NCBI GenBank assembly: GCA_021186555.1
Contig: JAJKFL010000003.1
Location: 23,889,908-23,953,907 of the forward strand
Length of the DNA stretch: 64,000 nucleotides
DNA from: Reticulitermes speratus
Lineage: Eukaryota > Arthropoda > Insecta > Blattodea > Rhinotermitidae
Direction: 5' to 3'
The DNA is not shown here. The text below holds more notes on this DNA, generated by a model. It made no database searches. It was given only the letters and a program-made list of their open reading frames with translations, and was not told where the DNA came from. How positions within the stretch are numbered: position 1 is the first letter of the stretch.

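Overview
This is eukaryotic DNA, most likely from an insect. I infer Blattodea or a related polyneopteran from the huge introns and the mix of mobile elements, but nothing in the window proves the order. The backbone is one host gene on the + strand. Twelve exons between 14867 and the right edge (64000) encode most of a TRPC-type cation channel that matches insect TRP-gamma best. They cover the ankyrin region, the TRPC linker, all membrane segments, the pore and the EWKFAR TRP box. Splice sites and intron phases chain perfectly from exon to exon. There are two exceptions to note: a GC-AG intron after the fourth visible exon, and a one-base deletion inside the fifth. The start-codon exon and the C-terminal tail are not visible.

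Everything else is intronic or upstream DNA crowded with transposable elements in various states of decay. From left to right: a 119-bp minisatellite (1-427); a nearly intact hAT element with an exact 8-bp target duplication (706-3069); a foldback Penelope-type element (3967-5285); and a pogo-like element whose ends lie at 5439 and 14195. That pogo element is swollen by a 4.2-kb giant palindrome (6891-11152), a Penelope reverse transcriptase/GIY-YIG fragment and an RTE-like 3' end. Then come the first TRP-gamma exons, with a mariner remnant (17580-18010) and a second hAT element (19279-21989) in the introns.

The long 12.1-kb intron 23697-35801 holds a short Tigger copy, another Tigger remnant, SINEs, an RTE-like fragment, two mariner remnants and a small element with a hammerhead-ribozyme-like motif. 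The 8.2-kb intron 35972-44188 holds SINEs, a jockey-like element and an RTE 3' end. Further right are Penelope remnants, a full-length RTE-like element with a 14-bp target duplication (50114-54198) that is itself interrupted by an 831-bp insertion, a second Tigger copy, and a BEL/Pao fragment. Last comes a 3.3-kb element (60515-63778) with 36-bp inverted ends and a decayed DUF7869-like protein that I cannot place in a named transposon superfamily.

The most interesting material is (i) that last element, with its terminal repeats and subterminal hairpin, (ii) a dispersed family of small elements sharing a hammerhead-like core, and (iii) the giant palindrome nested in a pogo element. The genes do not form an operon. 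Apart from the TRP-gamma channel, every coding segment recognised belongs to a mobile element.
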